Part shown: positions 15,978 to 22,459 of the stretch, piece after piece
Layout of the letters: every line of letters begins with the position of its first letter
Position numbering within the stretch: the stretch's first letter is position 1
Origin: Candidatus Zixiibacteriota bacterium
GTDB taxonomy: Bacteria > Zixibacteria > MSB-5A5 > JAABVY01 > JAHJOQ01
DNA length: 36,957 bases
Direction of reading: 5' to 3'
Assembly: GCA_020053015.1 (NCBI GenBank)
Contig: JAGVNY010000157.1
Location: 1-36,957 of the forward strand
Notes under the pieces: model-generated
The model's database searches: none
What the model was told of the DNA's origin: nothing
Seen by the model: the letters and a program-made list of their open reading frames with translations, nothing else
Program-made: the position numbers and the translations under genes

Positions 15978-16655
15978 TCATTCTTTTCTGATTTCACACG
16001 CCACGCACGGGCTCATGTAACACATCATATCATCGAACTTCTCTTTTTCAACGCACGGTGGTGTGAGGTTGGCGCATCCGCCGCACACGGCCTTGTCCGG
16101 ATCGTTGTAGGTGCACCGGAGTTGACATGCCGGGCAGACGTAAATGCAACCTCCACACAACCTGCACACCTCGGACTTGATATCGAACGGTGTGCCAATG
16201 CGCCGATTCTCTCCGCGTCCCTGGAAGCCGATCGCCTTAGCGGCCATCTGCTCCTTGCACATTCTGACGCACAGCCCGCATAGGATGCAATCTTCATGCT
16301 CCTGCTTGAATCGCTGTCGCTTCACGCCGTGTGCGGATGCGAGGTCCTGAATGACTTTCGACTGCGGGCAGGTTCCGAGAAGCAGCTCGATTATCATCCG
16401 ACGAGCCCGGAGCACTCGGTTGGATGCCGTTCGCACCTTCAGTCCTTCCTCCGCGCGGTAAGTGCATGATGTCACCAATCTGGCGCTGTTCCCTTCGCCG
16501 ATCTCGACAACACAGAGTCTGCACGCGCCGTATGGTTCAAGCCCGTCCATGTGGCACAAGGTCGGGATCGGGAATCCCAGAAACTTCGCCGCTTCCAGAA
16601 TGGTCGTGCCTTTGTCCACTGTGACCGGCAGTCCGTTTATTGTTAGACTTATCAT
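15978..16655 (-). CDS. NuoG/HydA-N-like iron-sulfur subunit (225 aa)
   Basis: An N-terminal [2Fe-2S] plant-type domain (LTINGLPVTVDKGTTILEAA, then C34, C45, C48, C63) is followed by the NuoG linker. The His-Cys cluster segment is degenerate (LLLGTCPQSKVI, one Cys only). Two 4Fe-4S motifs follow (CILCGLCVRMC and CRLCGGCIYVC). The last 50 residues hold further Cys pairs (CGGC, C..MSPCVAC). This resembles the electron-carrying N-terminal part of NuoG or HydA without catalytic cluster, as in StnA-type subunits. The ATG at 16655 has AGGGAG six bases upstream; an ATG at 16661 overlaps the previous stop (ATGA) and is the alternative. Likely role: a wire between the flavoprotein and ferredoxin or the FMN subunit. 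Cytoplasmic. Confidence 0.88.
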   Translation of the reverse strand: MISLTINGLPVTVDKGTTILEAAKFLGFPIPTLCHMDGLEPYGACRLCVVEIGEGNSARLVTSCTYRAEEGLKVRTASNRVLRARRMIIELLLGTCPQSKVIQDLASAHGVKRQRFKQEHEDCILCGLCVRMCKEQMAAKAIGFQGRGENRRIGTPFDIKSEVCRLCGGCIYVCPACQLRCTYNDPDKAVCGGCANLTPPCVEKEKFDDMMCYMSPCVACEIRKE

Positions 16656-16657
16656 AT

Positions 16658-19600
16658 TCATCTCCCTCCAACCGCGACTGCGACTTCTGCCGGCGCCTCA
16701 GCCTCTTTCGGTTTGGTGAACTCGAGGTCGCATCTCAGACAGCGCCTGGCTTCTCGCGATGCTTCTTCGACCGAGAACGTCACCTCGACCTCCGCGAAGT
16801 TGCGTTTGCGCCAGGCTACCGATGCACGCGGGGTTTCAGCCCGGGAAACCTCCGCCGAAAACTGAACGTCAAGACTGATCGGTTCAACGTAGACCTTTGG
16901 TAGATTCTTGACCGCGGGCTGAATAAGCTGCTCACCGCGGACAAATCGATCTATCAAGACTGCGACCTTCTTTCCCGCAGCGATCGCATTGATCACCGTG
17001 TTGGGGCCGGTCACTACATCGCCGATTGCGAACACACCCTGACGACTTGTCATCATTGTATCGCGATCGACCCGCACTGTGTTGTAAGAGGTGATCTCGA
17101 TTCCTCCGGAACGCGCCGGCGAAATGCAGTCCACGCCTGAATCCTCGCTGATCGCCACAATCAATGTGTCCAGCTCGACAGTGTGTTCGGTTCCGGGGAT
17201 TGGCACCGGCCGCCTCCTCCCGCTCGAATCCGGCTCGCCCAGTTCATTTCGGACGCACTCAAGACCTGAGAATAGGCCACTCGTTGTCAACACACGCATT
17301 GGTGTCACCAGAGTCTTTATGACGATTCCTTCCTGATCGGCTGCTTCGATCTCCTCGGCGAATGCCGGCATTTCATCCCGGGTTCTGCGATACAAGATCG
17401 TGACGCTCTCGACATCCTTCTGGCGGAGCGCCATGCGGGCGGCGTCGATCGCGGAGTTGCCGCCCCCGATCACACCCACTCGACCTTTTGCTAACTGCTC
17501 CCCGCGGAGATTGAAAGCCTTCAGGAATTCTATGGACGGAAACACTCCGGGGGCATCCTCATTCTCGAGCTGAAGAGGCTTGCTCTTATGTGCTCCCATC
17601 GCCAGTACGACGGCTTTGTACCCCTGGCCGAGCAAACCGTCAATGTCGATATCCCTGCCGAGCGCTGTATTGCACTTGAGAGTGATGTTGTCATCAAGAA
17701 GCGATGCGATCTCTTTGTTGATAGTCTCTTTAGGAAGTCGGTATGAAGGAATCGCGCAGAAGAGCATGCCGCCCGGTTCCTGTTCAGCTTCGAAGACCGT
17801 CACCTTGTATCCGGTCAACGACAGGTAGTGCGCCGCAGTCAGGCCGCCCGGCCCTGATCCGATCACTGCAATCCTGGGCGGTTCACCGTTTGTCCATATC
17901 TGCCGCCTCGGCCTGAAAGTGGAGGGATCGATACGGTCTGTCACGAAGCGCTTCAGCGACCTGATCGCTATCGGATCGCCTCCGCTCGTTCCTGCTCTGC
18001 ACCGCTCTTCGCACGGATGGTTGCATACCCGAGCGCACACGGATGGGAAGGGGTTGGCCTCGCGTATCGCGTTGTAGGCCTCCTGATACTCGCCCCGGGC
18101 GATATGCGCTACATATCGCCAGGCCTCGGTCCCGACCGGACAAGCTGACTGGCACGGGGCTCCGACGAGTTCCCTGCAGACGAATGCATCGCACCGTTTG
18201 TCCTTTATGTGTCTGATATACTCATCTTTGAAGTAACGGATGGTGCTCAGCACCGGATTCGGCGACGACTGCCCGAGCCCGCACATTGACGTGTCCTTCA
18301 CGACGTGGGCAAGCTCTTCCAGCAAATCAAGATGAGCCATCGTAGCATTGCCGCGCGAAATGTCGTCGAGAATCTCCCACATCCTTTGCGTGCCTTTTCG
18401 GCATGTGAAGCACTTCCCACAGGATTCATCCTTGAGGAAGCTCATGAAGTACTTCGCTACGTCGACCATGCACGTATTCTCGTCCATGACGATCATGCCG
18501 CCCGATCCCATAATCGAGCCGGCCTTGACGAGACTGTCATAGTCGATTTGAAGATCGAACATCGTCGCCGGAATACACCCGCCGGACGGCCCGCCGGTTT
18601 GCACCGCCTTTATTTTGGCCTTGCCAACCGGACCGCCACCTATGTCGTATACCACTTCGCCGATCTCCATCCCGAGCGGAACCTCGACAAGCCCGGTGTT
18701 GCGGATCTTCCCGACCAACGAGAATATCTTGGTGCCGGTGTTGTTTGGAACCCCGATCTTGGCGTAATTCGCGCCGCCATCTTTAATGATCACCGGTATG
18801 TTTGCGAGCGTCTCCACGTTATTGATGCAGGTGGGGCGACCCATTATGCCCTTCTCTATGGGATAGGGTGGACGCTGCCGTGGTTCGCCCATCAATCCCT
18901 CAATGGACTTGATTAGCGCCGTCTCCTCGCCACAGACGAAAGCCCCTGCCCCGCGCACAACCTCGATATCGAAGTCTATTCCGGAGCCGAGGATATTCGT
19001 GCCGAGCAAACCCATTTCTCGAGCTTGCCGCAGAGCTATCAGCGTGTGCTTGATCGCAAGCGGATACTCGCTGCGCACGTAGATGAAACCCTGTGTTGCC
19101 CCGATCGCCATGCCGGCAATGATCATTCCTTCGATGATTGCATGAGGGTTTCCTTCGAGAAGCGATCTGTCCATGTACGCGCCAGGGTCCCCCTCGTCGG
19201 CGTTGCAAACTACATATTTCTGACCTTCGCCGTCCGCGGACGCTCTTGCGAGCTCCCACTTTCGCCCAGTCGGGAATCCGGCTCCACCGCGACCTCTGAT
19301 TCCGGAATCCTTCACTTCCTTGATGATTCTCTCGGGTTCTGGCCTCGACATCACTTTCTCCAGAGCCGCGTAACCATCCTGCTCGATGTAATTGAGAATC
19401 CTGATCGGATCGATGCTCTGGTTATTGCCGAGAATAGTTCTTGTCTGCTTCTTGAAGAACGGTATGTCATTCTGACACTGATAGACCCTTTGCTCACGAG
19501 TGTCTTTGTAAATCAGTTCATCGACGACGTACCCACCTACTGCCGCCTCGATGACTCTGGGAACGTCCTCCATGCGCAGCTTTGGATAGAGCTGCCTTCC

Positions 19601-19852
19601 GGGCTCGACGACAATGAATGGGTCCATCTCGCAGAAACCCTGGCAGCCGGTGACTCTGAGTGCGATTCTATACTGAAGGGCTCGTTCGAGAATGTAGCGC
19701 TTGATTATTCTGATGACGTCGTTTGACCCGCTCGCCTGCCCGCCAGTGCCGGCGCATACCACCAGAGTCGGTCTATCATATTCAATCTGCTTCTCGCCGA
19801 GTACCCTGCGCCGAAAGTCGCTGAACTCCTCTACAGATGCTATCTTCTTCAT
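16658..19852 (-). CDS. NuoF::GltD fusion flavoprotein, Stn/HydB-type NAD(P)H oxidoreductase (1064 aa)
   Basis: Residues 25-110 form a thioredoxin-like [2Fe-2S] domain with C33, C70 and C74, but the expected second Cys is Gly (G38 in VVCAGTGGQ). Residues 150-550 are NuoF/HydB: FMN/NADH site GIRGRGGAGFPTGRKWE, VVCNADEGDPGAYMDR, SLBB region, and 4Fe-4S ligands C478, C481, C484, C524. Residues 555-1045 are GltD/NfnB: Cys-rich APCQSACP and CARVCNHPCEERC, FAD-binding IAVIGSGPGGLTAA (661-), NADPH-type VGVIGGGNSAIDAARMA with YRRTRDEMPA, second FAD motif GVFAIGDVVTGPNTVINAIAAGK. A comparable fusion links NADH, NADPH and ferredoxin in Sporomusa-type Nfn. It follows the NuoE gene by 26 bases. AGGAG lies about ten bases before the ATG. 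Probable cytoplasmic electron-bifurcating flavoprotein; the reaction is not proven. Confidence 0.92.
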   Translation of the reverse strand: MKKIASVEEFSDFRRRVLGEKQIEYDRPTLVVCAGTGGQASGSNDVIRIIKRYILERALQYRIALRVTGCQGFCEMDPFIVVEPGRQLYPKLRMEDVPRVIEAAVGGYVVDELIYKDTREQRVYQCQNDIPFFKKQTRTILGNNQSIDPIRILNYIEQDGYAALEKVMSRPEPERIIKEVKDSGIRGRGGAGFPTGRKWELARASADGEGQKYVVCNADEGDPGAYMDRSLLEGNPHAIIEGMIIAGMAIGATQGFIYVRSEYPLAIKHTLIALRQAREMGLLGTNILGSGIDFDIEVVRGAGAFVCGEETALIKSIEGLMGEPRQRPPYPIEKGIMGRPTCINNVETLANIPVIIKDGGANYAKIGVPNNTGTKIFSLVGKIRNTGLVEVPLGMEIGEVVYDIGGGPVGKAKIKAVQTGGPSGGCIPATMFDLQIDYDSLVKAGSIMGSGGMIVMDENTCMVDVAKYFMSFLKDESCGKCFTCRKGTQRMWEILDDISRGNATMAHLDLLEELAHVVKDTSMCGLGQSSPNPVLSTIRYFKDEYIRHIKDKRCDAFVCRELVGAPCQSACPVGTEAWRYVAHIARGEYQEAYNAIREANPFPSVCARVCNHPCEERCRAGTSGGDPIAIRSLKRFVTDRIDPSTFRPRRQIWTNGEPPRIAVIGSGPGGLTAAHYLSLTGYKVTVFEAEQEPGGMLFCAIPSYRLPKETINKEIASLLDDNITLKCNTALGRDIDIDGLLGQGYKAVVLAMGAHKSKPLQLENEDAPGVFPSIEFLKAFNLRGEQLAKGRVGVIGGGNSAIDAARMALRQKDVESVTILYRRTRDEMPAFAEEIEAADQEGIVIKTLVTPMRVLTTSGLFSGLECVRNELGEPDSSGRRRPVPIPGTEHTVELDTLIVAISEDSGVDCISPARSGGIEITSYNTVRVDRDTMMTSRQGVFAIGDVVTGPNTVINAIAAGKKVAVLIDRFVRGEQLIQPAVKNLPKVYVEPISLDVQFSAEVSRAETPRASVAWRKRNFAEVEVTFSVEEASREARRCLRCDLEFTKPKEAEAPAEVAVAVGGR

Positions 19853-19878
19853 TTAGCGAACTCTCCTTCGTAGTGGGC

Positions 19879-20730
19879 TTAGCTCAGTGCGGAGCCGCCC
19901 AGATCAAGAATGTGCCCTTTGCAGCCCTTTCGCGAGCAAATCTGGACCATGCCGCCGCCGCGCACGATCATGGGCACCATTGGCGCTCCGCATTCTCCGC
20001 AATTGGCCGCCCCAATCAGTTCAGCATGGCAATGAGGGCAGAACATGTTCACTACAGTATTTGGTGGGATATCGAATTCTGAATCTACAGAGTAGCTCCC
20101 GTAGAGACTCGACAGCAGCAGTCGTCCGTGCGTATTGTTAAATGCAACCGTGACTCTGATCGGAGGATAACCGTCGATCACGTGTCTCTGGTCCATCAGG
20201 CTGTGGTTGCATCTCGCGCAACTCACTTCGACTGGGAATACTCTTGCATCGCTCTCTATTTGGATTCTCCCGATGCCTTCGCGCGCCTGTTCGATGATGT
20301 CTTTGACCGCGCTTGGTTTCACTTTGGGGAAGTAGCGTCCGTCCACGACAACTACCGGACCGAGCGCGCAGGCGCCAAGGCAATTGACGGTCTCGAACGT
20401 GAACTCCATGTCATCTGTGTTCGAGCCAGGCTGAATGCCCAATTGACGAGATATCTCTTCGGCGATGCCGGGACCACCTCGAACATGACACGCTGTCCCA
20501 AGGCAGCATGAGATCAGATGTCTACCGCGCGGCTTCAGGCTGAACGCTCGATAGAAGGTCGCAACCCCGTAAACGTCGACCAATGACCGACCTGTCTGTT
20601 CGGCGACGTCCTGAAGCACGTTCTGGGGCAGATAGCCATACTGAGCCTGGATTTCCTCAAGTATGGCGATCAACCCCCCATAGCCACGATTGTGTCTCTC
20701 AAGGATGCTCGCAATCTCTGCAGAACTCAT
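19879..20730 (-). CDS. NuoE/HydC-like [2Fe-2S] subunit with C-terminal zinc-ribbon-like extension (283 aa)
   Basis: Residues 1-150 are a NuoE/HydC domain: helical part with GLIAILEEIQAQYGYLP and VYGVATFYRAF, then thioredoxin-like [2Fe-2S] ligands C76, C81, C117 and C121 (VNCLGACALGPVV). In HydABC, Nuo and Stn complexes this subunit sits next to NuoF and relays electrons. Residues 165-283 are unusual: four Cys pairs, C171/C174, C231/C234, C244/C247 and C265/C270, in zinc-ribbon or rubredoxin-like spacing, ending CKGHILDL. The normal family length is about 150-170 residues, so the tail is an addition. GGAAGGA precedes the ATG by six bases. It starts 60 bases downstream of the Cys-repeat gene and is 26 bases ahead of the NuoF::GltD fusion. 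Family clear, tail function unknown. Confidence 0.9.
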   Translation of the reverse strand: MSSAEIASILERHNRGYGGLIAILEEIQAQYGYLPQNVLQDVAEQTGRSLVDVYGVATFYRAFSLKPRGRHLISCCLGTACHVRGGPGIAEEISRQLGIQPGSNTDDMEFTFETVNCLGACALGPVVVVDGRYFPKVKPSAVKDIIEQAREGIGRIQIESDARVFPVEVSCARCNHSLMDQRHVIDGYPPIRVTVAFNNTHGRLLLSSLYGSYSVDSEFDIPPNTVVNMFCPHCHAELIGAANCGECGAPMVPMIVRGGGMVQICSRKGCKGHILDLGGSALS

Positions 20731-20790
20731 TGTGAATCCTTCCCGTTCCTGTTCGGTAGCGTGAGATCCGCTATTGCGCGGCGTATTGGT

Positions 20791-21138
20791 CTACAGGTAC
20801 TCTTCGCAGTGCCAGACACCTCCCTCGGGTCGAGCGAGAGTGCATGTATGACGATTTTCGCAGTTGACGCATAAACCGAGAGGCTCTGACTCGGAAGATC
20901 TGCTGTCCGATGACATTTTGCCGGTAGACGACGTCAACCGGTCGGGCTTCCGATCTTCCTCAGGCGAACGGTCATCAAACATCTCGCAACAGATGGCATC
21001 GAACCCCCGCTTCTTGCGGAGTGCGCAGTGTTGCGCGCTGTTGCACGTGGAGCAGAGGCCGATTGCAGCGGACTGAGCAGCTTTCGGGGCCGAGCTGAAC
21101 TTCTTAGATTGACTGATGGTTTGAGTCATCGCCTCCAT
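20791..21138 (-). CDS. Small two-repeat Cys protein (115 aa), paralog of 21593-21937
   Basis: Not a family I can name. The protein has two copies of a Cys motif. GLCSTCNSAQHC gives C29, C32, C38, then the pair C50/C51 with CEMF. GLCVNCENRHTC gives C90, C93, C99, then C111 with HCEEYL. The pattern is G-L-C-x2-C-x5-C-x(11-12)-C-E-x-[F/Y], so each repeat could hold one metal ion or Fe-S cluster. A low-complexity Ser/Asp linker joins them. GGAGG lies six bases before the ATG at 21138. The start overlaps the end of the small Cys ORF at 21126-21332, and the stop is 60 bases before the NuoE-like gene, so it belongs to the oxidoreductase operon. It may be a redox carrier or an assembly or regulatory factor for that complex. 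Confidence 0.8.
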   Translation of the reverse strand: MEAMTQTISQSKKFSSAPKAAQSAAIGLCSTCNSAQHCALRKKRGFDAICCEMFDDRSPEEDRKPDRLTSSTGKMSSDSRSSESEPLGLCVNCENRHTCTLARPEGGVWHCEEYL

Positions 21139-21332
21139 TCCCTACCTCCCGCTTCTCGTGATTGGACGCAGGCAAAGAAGGGACATACCCCGCAAACTTC
21201 CGCACTCCTCAGTAGACCCATTTCGCGAACAGTGAGTGATGCCGAATCAAGGGTATATCCCTTCTCAAAACAACACATGCGCGATTCGCAGAACTCCTTG
21301 AACGTCAAGTCGGTTACTGCATGCGCCGCCAC
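21126..21332 (-). CDS. Possible small Cys-rich protein (up to 68 aa), start uncertain
   Basis: The frame encodes LTFKEFCESRMCCFEKGYT, then LLRSAEVCGVCPFFACVQSREAG: six Cys in 68 residues, with a C-x2-C-x4-C block. Cys density and a 13-base overlap with the ATG of the following Cys-repeat gene argue that it is real and coupled. Against it, the longest start is a GTG with no ribosome site. A sigma-54-like element just upstream predicts transcription from about 21329, inside that start codon. TTG at 21308 or ATG at 21278 are alternatives without good ribosome sites. No family recognised; a metal- or cluster-binding peptide would fit the neighbours. Confidence 0.45.
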   Translation of the reverse strand: MAAHAVTDLTFKEFCESRMCCFEKGYTLDSASLTVREMGLLRSAEVCGVCPFFACVQSREAGGREWRR

Positions 21333-21340
21333 AGTTTATA

Positions 21341-21355
21341 GCAAGCCGTCTGCCG
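21341..21355 (-). promoter_or_regulatory. Candidate sigma-54 promoter (internal)
   Basis: The minus strand reads CGGCAGACGGCTTGC then TATA. GG and GC of the -24/-12 elements are correctly spaced (ten bases between), with one mismatch (GGCAG for GGCAC). Predicted start about 21329, in front of the small Cys-protein genes and the Nuo-like genes. Confidence 0.4.
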
Positions 21356-21464
21356 CCAGAGCGTTGGCTGAGAAGAGTTGATTCTCGCTGATGTAGCGTT
21401 GGCTCAGGCCTTCATTGTAAGTGTTTGATTGTTAATGAATTATGTGGAAGTCGAATAGTTTATT

Positions 21465-21501
21465 TGACATTATGGAGATGATTTGTCCAATGTCATGGAC
21501 A
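21465..21501. repeat. Overlapping inverted repeats in AT-rich spacer
   Basis: TGTCCA (21484-21489) and TGGACA (21496-21501) are perfect arms around six bases. Overlapping them, TGACATTATGGA (21465-21476) pairs imperfectly with TCCAATGTCA (21486-21495), one base bulged. The spacer between the two small Cys-protein genes is AT-rich here. It could be an operator, an attenuator-like structure or a 3' end for the upstream small gene; no T-tract follows. Confidence 0.4.
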
Positions 21502-21592
21502 GTTTAGCAAAGAGCGGGGAAAAAATCACCAATGGGGATATTCTCTCCAGAACGAAGTTTGACCTCAACAGTCGTTAGTCAGACTATCGCGC

Positions 21593-21937
21593 CTATGAGT
21601 AGTGCTCGCAGTGCAGGACAAGGCAGTCTGGTTTCGAGAAGGCGCATTCAGCGAGCTCACTGCAATTCGCGCACAGTCCCGCGAATCTCTTCTCGATCGG
21701 GTACTCAACAGGCGTCGTCTCCCAAGGCTGTATCTCACCTGAGACTGCCGATACTTCCGAGGACGGCGAACTGACATCGAACTCCTCGCAGAACTGGATC
21801 GGCGCCGCGCTCTTGGCGGCCAGCACGCACTCGTTGGCGCTGGCGCAAGTGGAGCAGAGACCGTATTTGTGCATCTTCGCAGGTTGAGAGGAGCTTCTTC
21901 TCGCCTCTCTCGATTTGTGTGATACTGGCTTTGACAT
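21593..21937 (-). CDS. Small two-repeat Cys protein (114 aa), first gene of the oxidoreductase run
   Basis: A paralog of the 20791-21138 protein with the same plan: basic/Ser-rich start, repeat one YGLCSTCASANEC (C28, C31, C37, C50 in FCEEF), acidic linker, repeat two AGLCANCSELAEC (C89, C92, C98, C110 in HCEHY). In both proteins the last spacing is 12 residues in repeat one and 11 in repeat two, which supports duplication of a whole two-repeat gene. I cannot name the family. GGAGG lies eight bases before the ATG at 21937, and a sigma-54-type promoter lies about 50 bases upstream. It is separated by about 260 bases from the next small gene. Likely a cytoplasmic metal/Fe-S-binding protein controlled by the adjacent two-component system. 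Confidence 0.8.
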   Translation of the reverse strand: MSKPVSHKSREARRSSSQPAKMHKYGLCSTCASANECVLAAKSAAPIQFCEEFDVSSPSSEVSAVSGEIQPWETTPVEYPIEKRFAGLCANCSELAECAFSKPDCLVLHCEHYS

Positions 21938-21985
21938 TTCACATTCCTCCGTGTCAATCTTTTCGATACGCTGCCTTTGGCTACG

Positions 21986-22000
21986 GCAAGTTCTGTGCCG
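21986..22000 (-). promoter_or_regulatory. Sigma-54 (-24/-12) promoter
   Basis: The minus strand reads CGGCACAGAACTTGC, matching the TGGCAC-N5-TTGC consensus in all but the first base, with correct GG-N10-GC spacing. Predicted start about 21974, giving a 36-base leader before the ATG at 21937. An NtrC-class activator is encoded just upstream, which supports use. Confidence 0.65.
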
Positions 22001-22370
22001 CTTGTGTATACCTCGTCTGTAGGCTGGGCTTCTGGCCGACCCGAGCTGCTGGGAGGCATCGAACGAAGCGGCGTTCTTGGGTTCACTCGCTGTGGCTAAA
22101 TGCCAGGTGACCGCACCATCACTCGTCGATTCGCTGGTGCAATCGATTCTCTTCTGAGCAATGTAAGTCTTTGTCTCTCAATCGCTGGGTACTGAACCGC
22201 TGGAGTGAGTACACCGATGTCCGCTTCGTGCCAGAGAGCAAATCCGATGTCGAGGATTTAAGACTCCAGAGGCGTACAGCGTGTCTTCTGAGCAGCTTCT
22301 GAGCTACTCTATCCGATACGCAGAAGAACCACGGAATCAGGTAGTGTGCACGGAGGCCGGCTCGAAAATG

Positions 22371-22404
22371 TGGGCAATTTCACCCCGATGGGGCATTTTG
22401 CCCC
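22371..22404. promoter_or_regulatory. Tandem palindromes, candidate enhancer (UAS) for the NtrC-class activator
   Basis: Two 16-base elements, TGGGCAATTTCACCCC (22371-22386) and TGGGGCATTTTGCCCC (22389-22404), lie two bases apart and share 12 of 16 positions. The second contains perfect GGGGCA/TGCCCC arms around TTT. They sit about 400 bases upstream of the sigma-54 promoter at 21986. A role as transcription terminator of the activator gene is possible, but no T-run follows on the minus strand. Confidence 0.5.
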
Positions 22405-22459
22405 GTTTGCGGGCGGGCGATCGCGGCCATAGGGGAGAGGAGCCTCGGCACGGCAGGAG

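Larger units (their letters stand above)
21938..22459. other. 522-base regulatory spacer
   Basis: No credible gene lies between the sigma-54 activator gene (stop at 22460) and the first small Cys-repeat gene. It holds a good sigma-54 promoter (21986-22000) and a pair of GC-armed palindromes (22371-22404), annotated separately. The remainder, including a weak TGGC-N5-GCCA element near 22093, shows nothing clear. Confidence 0.5.

Noticed and set aside
16658-19852. Ordinary complex I (NuoF) or ordinary glutamate synthase small subunit
   Set aside because: Both modules lie in one uninterrupted frame, and no membrane Nuo subunits or GltB with glutaminase domain are present nearby.
22390-22404. 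Intrinsic terminator for the sigma-54 activator gene
   Set aside because: The stem exists, but no T-run follows on the minus strand, and the second related palindrome beside it fits tandem binding sites better. Kept only as an alternative.
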